DNA of 64,000 nucleotides from Agromyces luteolus (GTDB lineage Bacteria > Actinomycetota > Actinomycetes > Actinomycetales > Microbacteriaceae), in assembly GCF_009729855.1 (NCBI RefSeq), contig NZ_WODA01000004.1, positions 1-64,000 on the forward strand, read 5' to 3'. Positions 17,381 through 28,173 of this stretch are shown here, piece by piece. Position numbers and translations under genes: made by a program. Positions within the stretch are counted from its first letter, which is position 1; every line of letters starts with the position of its first letter. The notes below the pieces were generated by a model, which was not told where the DNA came from, ran no database searches, and worked only from the letters and a program-made list of their open reading frames with translations.

Positions 17381-17386
17381 ACGGTA
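17381..17386 (-). promoter_or_regulatory. -10 box TACCGT, leaderless promoter of the MpaB-like gene
   Basis: On the minus strand TACCGT ends seven bases before the ATG at 17373. Confidence 0.4.
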
Positions 17387-17482
17387 GGCGCCGGCACCGC
17401 CCGCGCACCTGCGGATTCGCTGCGAAAGGCCCTACTGTCGAACGGACGGACCGGCGAACCGACGAGCGGCGGAGGGAGCGGG

Positions 17483-18466
17483 ATGGGCGACTCCGTGCTG
17501 CTCGTCGCGGGCCTGCTCGCGCTCGTCGGCGGCGCCGAACTGCTCGTGCGCAGCGGCACGCGCCTCGCTGCACGGCTCGGCGTCTCGCCGATGGTCATCG
17601 GCGTCACCGTGGTCTCGATCGGCACGAGCGCACCGGAACTCGCGATCGGCATCGACGCGGCCGCGCAGGGCAGCGGCTCGCTCGCCCTCGGCAACATCGT
17701 CGGGACGAACACGCTGAACCTGCTGCTCATCCTCGGGATCGCCGCGCTCATCCGCCCGCTCACCCTGCGGTCGCACGCGATCCGGCTCGACCTCCCGGCG
17801 ATGGTGGTCGCCGCGGTGACGCTGCTGCTGCTCTGCGCCGACGGCGTCGTCACGCGCTTCGACGGCGCCCTGCTCGTGGTGCTCGGGGTGGTCTACACGA
17901 CCGTCATCGTGCGCGCGGCGCGCCGGGAGGGCCTCGCCGCCCGCACCGAGTTCGCACGGGAGTTCGGCGAGCAGCGGGCTCGCGTGGCCGCGGCCGCGGC
18001 CCGCACCCGCACCGTGCGCGACGCGGTCCTGCTCGTCGCCGGCATCGCCATCGTCGTCGTCGGCGCCGACTGGCTCGTCGACGGTGCGGTCGCGCTCGCC
18101 GCGGGCTTCGGCGTGCCGGTCTCGATCATCGGCCTGACGATCGTCGCGATCGGCACCTCGTCGCCCGAGCTCGTGACCGCGATCGTCGCGACCATCCGAC
18201 GCGAGCGCGACATCGCCGTGGGCAACCTCCTCGGCAGCAGCGTGTTCAACATCCTGTTCATCTTCGGCATCACGAGCCTGATCCCGGCCGACGGCATCGG
18301 CGTCGACCGGGGGATCCTCACGATCGACCTGCCGGTCATGGTGGCGGCGACCGTCGCGTGCATCCCGGTCTTCCTCACCGGTCGGCGGATGCAGCGGATC
18401 GAGGGCGCGGTGTTCGTCGTCGCCTACCTCGCGTACCTGACGACGCTGCTCCTGTTCCGGGCCTGA
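17483..18466 (+). CDS. Calcium/sodium antiporter (CaCA, YrbG-like)
   Basis: This 327-residue membrane protein has the two inverted alpha-repeats of Ca2+:cation antiporters: VVSIGTSAPELAIGI with ALGNIVGTNTLN near residues 48-80, and IVAIGTSSPELVTAI with AVGNLLGSSVFN near 225-260. The acidic residues of each repeat form the ion site. About ten helices are predicted, split by a charged loop (about 150-175). GGAGGGAGC precedes the ATG at 17483. It would move Ca2+ out in exchange for Na+ or H+. Directly after the stop lies a run of G-tracts. Confidence 0.92.
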   Translation: MGDSVLLVAGLLALVGGAELLVRSGTRLAARLGVSPMVIGVTVVSIGTSAPELAIGIDAAAQGSGSLALGNIVGTNTLNLLLILGIAALIRPLTLRSHAIRLDLPAMVVAAVTLLLLCADGVVTRFDGALLVVLGVVYTTVIVRAARREGLAARTEFAREFGEQRARVAAAAARTRTVRDAVLLVAGIAIVVVGADWLVDGAVALAAGFGVPVSIIGLTIVAIGTSSPELVTAIVATIRRERDIAVGNLLGSSVFNILFIFGITSLIPADGIGVDRGILTIDLPVMVAATVACIPVFLTGRRMQRIEGAVFVVAYLAYLTTLLLFRA

Positions 18467-18473
18467 ACGCGGC

Positions 18474-18500
18474 GGGGCGGGGCGCGGGTGCCGGGGCGGG
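18474..18500 (+). other. Five-G-tract motif, possible G-quadruplex
   Basis: G-runs of 4, 4, 3, 4 and 3 bases at 18474-77, 18479-82, 18486-88, 18493-96 and 18498-500 have loops of 1-4 bases, eight bases after the antiporter stop. This fits the usual intramolecular quadruplex pattern, in RNA or on the coding strand. In DNA this GC-rich it could also be accidental. Confidence 0.35.
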
Positions 18501-18601
18501 TTCCTGCACCGGGCGCCGGGGCGCCGCGGGCACGGTCACGGTGCGGTCACGACCTCCTGCGAGTCACCCGAGCGGATGACGCGGGGCCGGCCGATCGCGT
18601 C

Positions 18602-18607
18602 TACCGT
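18602..18607 (+). promoter_or_regulatory. -10 box TACCGT, leaderless promoter
   Basis: TACCGT ends seven bases before the ATG at 18615, and there is no ribosome binding site. Confidence 0.4.
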
Positions 18608-18614
18608 GCCTGTC

Positions 18615-19346
18615 ATGGCACGACGCGCGGGTCCGACTCCCGTCCCGATCCCCGGTGCGGGCGCACCCCACGCCGTCGCGCCCGGCGGCATGGCGCCCGG
18701 CGGCGCGGCGCCCCCGGCCACGGCCCGTGCGCCCCGCCATCCGTGGTTCGCCGCCGCCCGACGCATCCTGCTGGTCGCCGCGATCGCGTTCGTGCTCGGC
18801 GGGCTGACCTCGTGGGGTCAGTTGGTGCTCCCCCCGGAGACGGCGTCGCTGGCGAACTCGGCCGGCGGCTGGACGGTCCCGACCGCGATCCTCGTCCTGC
18901 TCCTCGCGCGCGGCTACCCCGAGGCGGCCGTCGCGGGCGCCGGCGGATTCGTCGCGCTGACGCTCGGCTACGCCGTGGCATCCGGGTGGCGCGGCATCGC
19001 ATTCGACCCCACGACCTGGGCGATCATCGGCGCGCTCGCGGGCCCGGTGATCGGGTGCGCGGCGCACGCGATGCGGCGGCGCGGCATGCAACTCGTGCTC
19101 GGAACGTCGGTGCTCGCCGGCGTGCTCGTCGGCGAGGGCGTGTACGGGCTCACCGTCGTCGCCGACACCACCAGCGGCGTGTGGTGGTGGATCGAACTCG
19201 TGCTCGGAGCGGGCGTGCTGGTCGCAGGCGCCCTGCGCGCGCGTCCGTGGGGCCTGGCGCTCGTGGCGCTCACGGGCACCCTGCTCGTCGCCGGACTGTT
19301 CTGGTCGGCGTTCGTGCTGCTGCCGATCCTGGTGTTCCGGGGCTGA
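18615..19346 (+). CDS. Actinobacterial integral membrane protein, function unknown
   Basis: This 243-residue protein has a Pro/Gly/Ala-rich cytosolic N-terminus (1-45) and then about seven hydrophobic helices. It contains GLTSWGQLVLPPETASLANSAGGWT, a pattern I associate with small conserved actinobacterial membrane proteins (possibly DUF6518; not certain). An earlier in-frame ATG at 18576 exists, but the leaderless promoter supports 18615. No catalytic motif is seen. Confidence 0.65.
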   Translation: MARRAGPTPVPIPGAGAPHAVAPGGMAPGGAAPPATARAPRHPWFAAARRILLVAAIAFVLGGLTSWGQLVLPPETASLANSAGGWTVPTAILVLLLARGYPEAAVAGAGGFVALTLGYAVASGWRGIAFDPTTWAIIGALAGPVIGCAAHAMRRRGMQLVLGTSVLAGVLVGEGVYGLTVVADTTSGVWWWIELVLGAGVLVAGALRARPWGLALVALTGTLLVAGLFWSAFVLLPILVFRG

Positions 19347-19390
19347 GCCCTCCGGCACCTCGACGCGCGTCGTCGGCGATGATGGAGGGC

Positions 19391-19735
19391 ATGACGCACG
19401 ACGGCCCGCCCGCACGACCCCGCGTGCTCGGCGCGGTCGTCGACGACGAGACCCGCTGCGTGCACTACCGCACCGACGTCGACATCGTCGCGATCCGCTT
19501 CGCGTGCTGCGGCGAGTACTACCCGTGCCACCTGTGCCACGAGGAGGCCGCAGGGCATCCGGCCCGGCAGTGGCCGCTCGGCGAGCGCGACGCGCGCGCC
19601 ATCCTCTGCGGCGCCTGCGGTGCCGAACTGCCGATCGCGACCTACCTCGAGGTCGACGCGTGCCCCGAGTGCCGCGCGGCGTTCAACCCGCGCTGCCGGC
19701 TGCACACGCACCTCTACTTCGAGACCGAGGGCTGA
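19391..19735 (+). CDS. CHY-type zinc finger protein
   Basis: This 114-residue protein binds zinc through many Cys/His pairs: CVHY near 23, CCGEYYPCHLCHEE near 38-50, CGACG near 76 and CPEC near 93, ending in a CRLHTHLYF tail. This matches the CHY zinc finger domain, found alone in bacteria and in ubiquitin ligases in eukaryotes; the bacterial role is unknown. In-frame ATGs at 19379 and 19382 lie just upstream, so the start may be four codons earlier. It is convergent with the alpha/beta hydrolase across a 15-bp tandem repeat. Confidence 0.8.
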   Translation: MTHDGPPARPRVLGAVVDDETRCVHYRTDVDIVAIRFACCGEYYPCHLCHEEAAGHPARQWPLGERDARAILCGACGAELPIATYLEVDACPECRAAFNPRCRLHTHLYFETEG

Positions 19736-19754
19736 GGCGCCGCGGCTCACCGCT

Positions 19755-19859
19755 GGGGTCGGGCCGAGAGGGCTCGGCCCGCGAGGGCTCAGGCCGACAG
19801 GGCTCAGTCCGACAGGGCTCAGCCCGCCAGGGCTCAGTCCGCCAGGGCTCAGCCCGCGA
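19755..19859. repeat. Seven tandem 15-bp units between convergent genes
   Basis: Seven head-to-tail 15-bp units follow the pattern GGGCTCAGYCCGNCA, for example GGGCTCAGTCCGACA at 19800-19814. The last unit overlaps the hydrolase stop codon. On the minus strand nearly every unit repeats CTGAGCCC, so the stop codon is repeated many times. The length is a multiple of three and the units differ by one to three bases, so this is a small minisatellite. Confidence 0.85.
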
Positions 19860-20652
19860 GGAACCTGATCGCCGCGCGCCGGAACTCCCTCGAGCCCGGC
19901 GCGTTGAAGTGGTGTCGGCCCGGGATCTCTGCGAACGACCCGCTCGGCGTCGCCGTGGCGAGCGCGCGCGACTGCTCGATGATCGCGTCCTCGGTGCCGG
20001 TCGCGAAGAGGATCGGCTGCGGCGGCGGGTTCGTCGGGTCGGGGTCGGCATCGCCCGCCCGCATGCCCTCGGCGAGCGCGACGAGCGCGAGCAGGTCGTT
20101 GCCGGCGACACGCTCGGCGAGCGTCACGTAGTTCCGGGTGACCGGATCGTCGACGGGCGTGCGGTGCTCGGCGTACGCGCGCGCCTGCTCGATCTGCATG
20201 CGGGCGAGCGGCCGGCCGTCGGGGATGCCGCCGAGCACCGCGCGCTCGATGCGCTGGGGCACCTGCACGGCGGCCTGCCAGCCGACGCGGGCGCCGAGCG
20301 AGTACCCGACGTAGCGCACGGTGTCGACGAGGTAGGTGTCGAGGACCGTCACGAGGTCGTCGACGAACGCGTCCATGCCGTAGGCGGATGCCTCGTGCGG
20401 CGTGTCGCTCGCCCCGTGGCCGCGCTGGTCGACGCCGAGCACGCGATACCCGGCTCGCAGCAGGTCCCGCACCCAGCCGGTGCTCACCCAGTTGTCGCGG
20501 CAGCTCGACGCGAACCCGTGCACGCACAGTACGGTCGGCGCGTCCTCCTCGCCCCACGAGTACGTCGCGATGCGGCGCCCCTCCCCCGACATGACGAACT
20601 GCGGCGCGGGCATGTCGGTCAGGGTGGGGAACGCGGCATCCATGTCGGCCAT
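19849..20652 (-). CDS. Alpha/beta hydrolase
   Basis: This 267-residue protein has the fold's landmarks: the oxyanion-region HGFASS near 41, the nucleophile elbow GYSLGARVG near 115-123, an acid in ATGTEDAII and the catalytic histidine in GRHHFNAPG near the end. It is probably an esterase or epoxide-hydrolase-like enzyme of unknown substrate. Three starts are possible: 20673 (overlapping vapC), 20652 and 20643. CAGAAT lies seven bases before 20643 and may be a leaderless -10 box. The stop codon lies in the 15-bp tandem repeat. Confidence 0.82.
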   Translation of the reverse strand: MADMDAAFPTLTDMPAPQFVMSGEGRRIATYSWGEEDAPTVLCVHGFASSCRDNWVSTGWVRDLLRAGYRVLGVDQRGHGASDTPHEASAYGMDAFVDDLVTVLDTYLVDTVRYVGYSLGARVGWQAAVQVPQRIERAVLGGIPDGRPLARMQIEQARAYAEHRTPVDDPVTRNYVTLAERVAGNDLLALVALAEGMRAGDADPDPTNPPPQPILFATGTEDAIIEQSRALATATPSGSFAEIPGRHHFNAPGSREFRRAAIRFLAG

Positions 20653-20669
20653 TCTGCCGCGCCTGGCGT

Positions 20670-21107
20670 TCATGGGGCGACGAGGTGCAGGTGCCGCCGG
20701 TCGTCGTCGGAGAGTGCGGCGGACAGCTTCGCGTCGAACGTCGCAAGCATCGTCGAATTGCGTGCCGCGAGGGCGACGAGATGGAAGTCCGTGACCTGAC
20801 GATGACCGATCATCGCGACGCGGTCGATCGTCGCGCCGACCAGCCGCGCATCGTCGGCGATGAAGCGATGACCGGGCCACTCGCAGAGGCGCTGTAGCAG
20901 GGCGACGGCCTGGTTCGGAGGGACCTCGGCCCCGACCACCGCGGGGTTGGACACCAACCGGACGAACGCCGTCTCGGTGATCGGGGTGGTCGCCCAGGCG
21001 GTGACCTCGCCGAACCAGCGATGCGCGGCTCCGTGGTGCACGTGCTGCGTCGAGGCGAGCGCGAGCAGCACGTTCGCGTCGAGCAGGAACGTCGCGGGCC
21101 CGGTCAT
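20670..21107 (-). CDS. vapC: PIN-domain ribonuclease toxin (VapC family)
   Basis: This 145-residue PIN domain has acidic metal ligands in FLLDANVLLAL (Asp10), ITETAFVRL (Glu45), TDFHLVALA (Asp107) and LATFD (Asp125). VapC toxins cut tRNA or rRNA. It overlaps the antitoxin gene by four bases (ATGA), the standard toxin-antitoxin layout. Length and order are normal, and it appears intact. Confidence 0.9.
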   Translation of the reverse strand: MTGPATFLLDANVLLALASTQHVHHGAAHRWFGEVTAWATTPITETAFVRLVSNPAVVGAEVPPNQAVALLQRLCEWPGHRFIADDARLVGATIDRVAMIGHRQVTDFHLVALAARNSTMLATFDAKLSAALSDDDRRHLHLVAP

Positions 21108-21343
21108 GCCTCGTCGCGGAACTCGGCCACGATGTCGTCGGTGATGACGTGGTCGATGGGACCGATCGGAATCAGGGGGAACCCCGCCGGTGCCGCCCCA
21201 GTCGCGCCTGCCGCGCTCCCACCGACCTCGAGCCCCCGCAATGCCAGGTCGGAGACCGCGGCACCCAGTGAGACGCCTTGCCGTTCGGCCAGCGCGCGCG
21301 CGGCGCGAAGCATCCGGTCATCCAGCTCGAGCGTCGTCCGCAT
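21104..21343 (-). CDS. vapB: VapB-type antitoxin
   Basis: This 79-residue protein has an N-terminal ribbon-helix-helix-type segment (MRTTLELDDRMLRAARALAE) for DNA binding and dimer formation. A C-terminal tail rich in Ala/Pro/Ile would wrap the toxin. It lies upstream of and overlaps vapC. A -10 box TAGCAT ends six bases before the ATG at 21343, and five 8-bp repeats just upstream are probable operator sites for autoregulation. Confidence 0.85.
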   Translation of the reverse strand: MRTTLELDDRMLRAARALAERQGVSLGAAVSDLALRGLEVGGSAAGATGAAPAGFPLIPIGPIDHVITDDIVAEFRDEA

Positions 21344-21349
21344 GCATCC

Positions 21350-21397
21350 ATGCTACACGCATCACCGCATCACAGCATCACCGCATCGCCTCATCGA
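21350..21397 (-). promoter_or_regulatory. vapBC promoter with five 8-bp operator repeats
   Basis: TAGCAT (minus strand, 21355-21350) is a leaderless -10 box. Next to it, 21358-21397 holds five 8-bp direct repeats on the plus strand: CGCATCAC twice, AGCATCAC, CGCATCGC and CTCATCGA. They cover the -35 area and run into the last codons of the K+ channel gene. Tandem sites are expected for ribbon-helix-helix antitoxins. Confidence 0.6.
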
Positions 21398-22268
21398 AGG
21401 TCGGGCGCTGGCGGTGCTGCTTCGCGTACTCGCGCAGGATCGCCTCGGTGTCGCCCCCGGTCCGCATGAAGCGGTCGCGGAGCACCTCGGCGAAGTCGTC
21501 GATCGCCTCCTCGAGCATCTGCCCGCTGTTGCGGACGGTCCGGTCCGACGAGCGCCGGGCGAGCCTGGCCAGGTGCAGGGCGTACGGCAGTTGCGCGGCG
21601 AGCGAGGTCGTCTCCTCCGCCTCGGTGAAGTAGTGCGACTCGGAGTTCTGCCACACGTCCACTCGCGACTGGGCGAGGTCGGCGGTGAGCGAGTCGAGCA
21701 GTCCGCTCGAGGTGGCCGACTCCATGTTGAGGAGGTGACCGGCGGTGTCGGCCCGCTGGATGAGCGCGATGCGGAGCGCGAGGGTGCGCCGACGGCCGAG
21801 GTCCGGGTAGAGCTGGAGGAACCAGGCGACCGCGGCGGTGAGCAGGGCGAAGCCGATCAGCCCCTGCAGCGGAGCGAACACCCGCAGCCACGGATCGGTC
21901 GGGTAGACGTCGCCGAGCCCCAGGGTGGACATGCTCACGGTCGAGAAGTAGAACGCCTCGACGATCGCCGGGTACGCCTGCACGTCGATGCCCGGGTTGT
22001 ACTCGAACCCGTCCGGGACGAACGGCAGGTACACGAGCGCCCAGCCCACGACCTGGAGCGCAGCCCAGACCGTGACGACCGCCACCGCGGCGACCGGCCC
22101 GGCGACGGTGCGTCCGCGCCGGCCGAGTCGAGAGGTCAGCGCCCACGTCGAGCGGGCGGCGAGATGCGAGAGGCGCCCGCGCCCGGTCGGATGCAGCACG
22201 GTGTGGAAGACCTCATCGAGCCCGACCACCATGAGGACGACCCCGGCGACGATCCACAGCACGCTCAC
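21378..22268 (-). CDS. Two-helix potassium channel family protein with GLG filter
   Basis: This 296-residue membrane protein has the ion-channel-2 plan: a first helix at 1-20, a further helix near 60-85, a pore loop and an inner helix. The filter reads STLGLGD (near 125-131) where most K+ channels have T-x-G-Y-G-D, so the tyrosine is leucine. A cytosolic C-terminal domain (about 165-296) has no RCK signature. Its start lies nine bases after the BASS transporter stop, so the two share an operon. Ion selectivity is uncertain because of the altered filter. Confidence 0.8.
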   Translation of the reverse strand: MSVLWIVAGVVLMVVGLDEVFHTVLHPTGRGRLSHLAARSTWALTSRLGRRGRTVAGPVAAVAVVTVWAALQVVGWALVYLPFVPDGFEYNPGIDVQAYPAIVEAFYFSTVSMSTLGLGDVYPTDPWLRVFAPLQGLIGFALLTAAVAWFLQLYPDLGRRRTLALRIALIQRADTAGHLLNMESATSSGLLDSLTADLAQSRVDVWQNSESHYFTEAEETTSLAAQLPYALHLARLARRSSDRTVRNSGQMLEEAIDDFAEVLRDRFMRTGGDTEAILREYAKQHRQRPTFDEAMR

Positions 22269-22277
22269 CCGCCCATG

Positions 22278-23207
22278 CTACGAGCGGGCGCGGCGTGGCC
22301 CGGGCTCGTCCGCCCCGTCGGCCGTCGCGGTCGCCGTGGCCGGCGCGGCCGCGGCATCCGCCCCCCTGCCCCGGATCAGGAAGCCGAAGCCGAGCGCGAC
22401 GAAGAACATGAGCACGCCGTACACCGCGGCGGGCAGGCTCATCTCGACGCTGCCGATCACGGTCTGCGCGATGACGATCGCGAGGGTCGCGTTGTGGATG
22501 CCGATCTCGAACGAGCTCGCGATCGCCTGGCGCCGCTCCACCCGCAGGAGCCTCGGCACGAGGTAGCCGATCCCGAGGCTCAGCAGGCAGAAGAGCACCG
22601 TGATGCCCGCGAGCCGGCCGAAGTTGTCGACGAGCAGTTCGAGGTTCGAGGCGATCGCACCCGCGATCACGACGACGAGGATCACGATCGAGGCGATCCG
22701 GACCGGGCGATCCATCCGGTCCGCGAACGCGGGCTTCCAGCGACGCACCAGCATGCCCGCGACGACGGGGAGCAGCACGATCGCGAACACCTCGATCGTC
22801 TTCGCGAGCTGGAGGCCGAGCCCGTCGTCGCCGGGGAGGAAGTACGCGATCGAGAGGTTCGCGATGAGGGGCAGCGTGAACACGGCGATCACCGAGTTGA
22901 GCGCCGTCAGCGAGATGTTCAGGGCGACGTCGCCGCGGAACAGGTGCGAGTACAGGTTCGCGGTCGTCCCGCCCGGCGACGCGGCGAGCAGCATCATGCC
23001 GACCGCGAGCACCGGCGGCAGGTCGAAGAGGAGCACGAGCCCGAAGCAGGCGGCCGGCAGCAGGAGCAGCTGGCAGGCGAGGGCGACGATCACCGCCTTC
23101 GGCTGCGTCGCGACCCGCGCGAAGTCGCGCGGGGTCAGGCTGAGGCCGAGGCCGAACATGATGACGCCCAAGGCGACCGGCAAGCCGATCGTCGTCAGTG
23201 GACCCAT
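22278..23207 (-). CDS. Bile acid:sodium symporter (BASS) family transporter
   Basis: This 309-residue protein has about nine to ten helices and BASS motifs such as ASPGGTTANLYSHLFRGD (near 76) and EIGIHNATLAI (near 232), which surround the sodium sites. Bacterial members move bile acids, pantoate or other organic acids with Na+. A short Ala/Thr-rich tail ends the protein. It is upstream of the K+ channel in one operon. The substrate is unknown. Confidence 0.87.
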   Translation of the reverse strand: MGPLTTIGLPVALGVIMFGLGLSLTPRDFARVATQPKAVIVALACQLLLLPAACFGLVLLFDLPPVLAVGMMLLAASPGGTTANLYSHLFRGDVALNISLTALNSVIAVFTLPLIANLSIAYFLPGDDGLGLQLAKTIEVFAIVLLPVVAGMLVRRWKPAFADRMDRPVRIASIVILVVVIAGAIASNLELLVDNFGRLAGITVLFCLLSLGIGYLVPRLLRVERRQAIASSFEIGIHNATLAIVIAQTVIGSVEMSLPAAVYGVLMFFVALGFGFLIRGRGADAAAAPATATATADGADEPGPRRARS

Positions 23208-23281
23208 TGATCACTCCTTCGTGAAGACGGTGCCTCACAGTCTGGAGTGCGCGGGCGCGTCGTGTCACGCGCTCGGGCCGA

Positions 23282-23782
23282 TCAGCCCTGGAAGTCCTCC
23301 GGGTCGACGTCGTCGAGGAACTTCTTGAACTCCTCGAGCTTCTCCTCGTCCTCGCTGTCGTGGTGCTCGACCATCTCGGCAGGGATCCCCGCGTCATCCA
23401 TGACCGCGTCGGCGACGAAGAGCGGCGCGTCGATGCGCACCGCCATGCCGATGGCGTCGGACGGTCGCGAGTCGATCACGAGCGGGCCCGTGGGCGTGAC
23501 CAGCGTGAGCTCCGCGTAGAACGTGCCCTCCTCGATGCGGGTCACGTCGATGCGCTCCAGGTTGCCGCCGACCGCCTCGATGAGGGTGACGAGCAGGTCG
23601 TGCGTGAGCGGCCGCGGGGCGTGGTCCCCGCCCAGCGCGATGAGGATGGAGGTCGCCTCCTGCTCGCCGATCCAGATCGGCAGCACGCGCCCTTCGGCCG
23701 ACTCCTCGCCGAGCGGTTTCAGCAGGACGATGTGCTGCCGGGCGGCGTCGAGCGCGATCCCGAGGACGCGGACCTGGACCAT
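23282..23782 (-). CDS. Bifunctional nuclease family protein (DUF151)
   Basis: This 166-residue protein matches the DUF151/BFN domain (LPIWIGEQEATSI, DSRPSDAIGMAVR), with an acidic C-terminal tail. Plant BFN proteins have been reported to have RNase and DNase activity; the bacterial role is little known. The gene is conserved as a single copy in many actinobacteria. It lies between the small three-helix-bundle gene and the BASS gene on the same strand. Confidence 0.9.
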   Translation of the reverse strand: MVQVRVLGIALDAARQHIVLLKPLGEESAEGRVLPIWIGEQEATSILIALGGDHAPRPLTHDLLVTLIEAVGGNLERIDVTRIEEGTFYAELTLVTPTGPLVIDSRPSDAIGMAVRIDAPLFVADAVMDDAGIPAEMVEHHDSEDEEKLEEFKKFLDDVDPEDFQG

Positions 23783-23865
23783 GGCGCCTCCCGTTCGTGG
23801 TCGGGCGTGGTCCCGCCATCGTACGTCGGACGGCCCGGCGCCACCGGCGGAAGGTCCCGTCGGGC

Positions 23866-24222
23866 TCAGGCCCTCCGGCCGCCCAGGTCGCCGAAGAGGA
23901 AGTCGCCCCCTTCCGCATCGCCGCGTCGGGTCACCTCCATCGGATCGGCCTCGGCTCCGTCCGTCCGGCGCACCTCGTCGGCCGCGGCGAGCTCGGCGGC
24001 GTCCGGCTCGAGGTGCACGCTCGGCGCCTCCGTCGAGAGGCGCTTGCGCGCCGCGCGCTCGACGAGCACGGGGACGAAGTCGCGGACCGGTCGACCGTCG
24101 AACCGGTGGTGCTCCTCGTCGACGATGACGTGGATGTGGCCCTCGGTGAGGGAGGGGAAGCGCTCCAGCAGGCGGGCGACGACGTGCTCGACGGCCTGCT
24201 GTTCATCGGCCTCAGTGGTCAT
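23866..24222 (-). CDS. Three-helix-bundle dimerization domain protein (long paralogue)
   Basis: This 118-residue protein has a helical N-terminal domain ending in FDGRPVRDFVPVLVE, exactly shared with the 75-residue protein at 51162-51389. The two are about 60% identical over some 53 residues. The C-terminal 60 residues are acidic and probably disordered. I recognise it as the actinobacterial three-helix-bundle dimerization family; no function is known. It is divergent from the TetR at 24288. Confidence 0.7.
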   Translation of the reverse strand: MTTEADEQQAVEHVVARLLERFPSLTEGHIHVIVDEEHHRFDGRPVRDFVPVLVERAARKRLSTEAPSVHLEPDAAELAAADEVRRTDGAEADPMEVTRRGDAEGGDFLFGDLGGRRA

Positions 24223-24273
24223 GGATGCAGTGTGCGCCGTCGCGTCGCGCTGTGCAAGCGCATGGAATCTAAC

Positions 24274-24279
24274 TAGAAT
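24274..24279 (+). promoter_or_regulatory. -10 box TAGAAT of the tetR gene with CTA/TAG half-sites
   Basis: TAGAAT ends eight bases before the ATG at 24288. Around it, GAATCTA-ac-TAGAATTC (24265-24281) is an imperfect palindrome. Its TCTA/TAGAA half-sites resemble the operator at 30637-30662 in front of the beta-oxidation operon, so autoregulation is likely. Confidence 0.45.
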
Positions 24280-24287
24280 TCGAAATC

Positions 24288-24920
24288 ATGGCGGAGACGA
24301 CGGAGCGCCGCGCGGCCGAGGCGCCGACGAGCAAGTCGGCGCGCACGCGCGAGCGCATCCTCGACGCCGCGGCGCACGTGCTGAGCCGCAAGGGCTATGC
24401 CGGAACACGGCTCGCCGACGTCGCCGCGCACGCGCAGTTGCAGGCGCCGACGATCTACTACCACTTCGCCTCGCGTGACGAGCTCATCGAGGAGGTCATG
24501 TGGGTCGGCGCGGCCCGCGTGCACGCGCACGTCGTCGCCGAGCTCGAGGCGCTCCCCGCCGAGACGTCGCCGCTCGACCGCATCCTGACGGCCGTGGAGG
24601 CGCACCTGCGCTACGAGCTGCTCATCTCCGACTACACGACCGCGTCGATCCGCAACGCCAACCAGGTGCCCGAAGGGCTTCGGGCGAAGGCCGCCGCCGA
24701 GGAGGCCGCGTACGCGCGCCTCTGGCGCGACCTGTTCACGGCCGCGATGGACGCCGGGCAACTCCGCTCCGATCTCGACATCACGGTGACGCGCATGCTC
24801 CTGCTCGGCGCGATGAACTGGGCGGCGGAGTGGTGGAACCCGCGGCACCGTACGCTCGACGACCTCGTGCGCGCGACGCAGGACATGGTCAGGTACGGGA
24901 TGGCGCCGGCGACCGCGTAG
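24288..24920 (+). CDS. TetR family transcriptional regulator
   Basis: This 210-residue protein has an N-terminal TetR helix-turn-helix (RILDAAAHVLSRKGYAGTRL then APTIYYHFASRDELI, residues about 22-70). The all-helical ligand domain follows. It is convergent with the four-gene beta-oxidation operon, and its promoter half-sites (TAGAA/TTCTA) recur in that operon's control region, so it is the best candidate repressor of that operon. An acyl-CoA ligand is an inference. Confidence 0.88.
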   Translation: MAETTERRAAEAPTSKSARTRERILDAAAHVLSRKGYAGTRLADVAAHAQLQAPTIYYHFASRDELIEEVMWVGAARVHAHVVAELEALPAETSPLDRILTAVEAHLRYELLISDYTTASIRNANQVPEGLRAKAAAEEAAYARLWRDLFTAAMDAGQLRSDLDITVTRMLLLGAMNWAAEWWNPRHRTLDDLVRATQDMVRYGMAPATA

Positions 24921-24932
24921 GTCGCCGGCGCC
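24902..24932. terminator. Perfect 13-bp-arm hairpin terminator
   Basis: GGCGCCGGCGACC (24902-24914) and its exact inverse (24920-24932) flank a five-base loop that contains most of the tetR stop codon. It serves the convergent tetR and nitronate monooxygenase genes. There is no U-tract. Confidence 0.6.
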
Positions 24933-24957
24933 GTCGCCCTGCCGCCGGGGGCCGCGG

Positions 24958-28162
<3,205 letters not shown>

Positions 28163-28173
28163 GTCCCTCTTCC

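Noticed and set aside
19740..20746. Read-through of the 15-bp repeat as a Ser-Pro-x-Gly-Leu repeat protein
   Set aside because: The frame that encodes the pentapeptide is the shadow of the alpha/beta hydrolase; in the hydrolase frame a stop codon precedes the repeat.
21358..21397. Short repeats considered as a CRISPR remnant
   Set aside because: Units are 8 bp without spacers and no cas gene is present; they fit an antitoxin operator.
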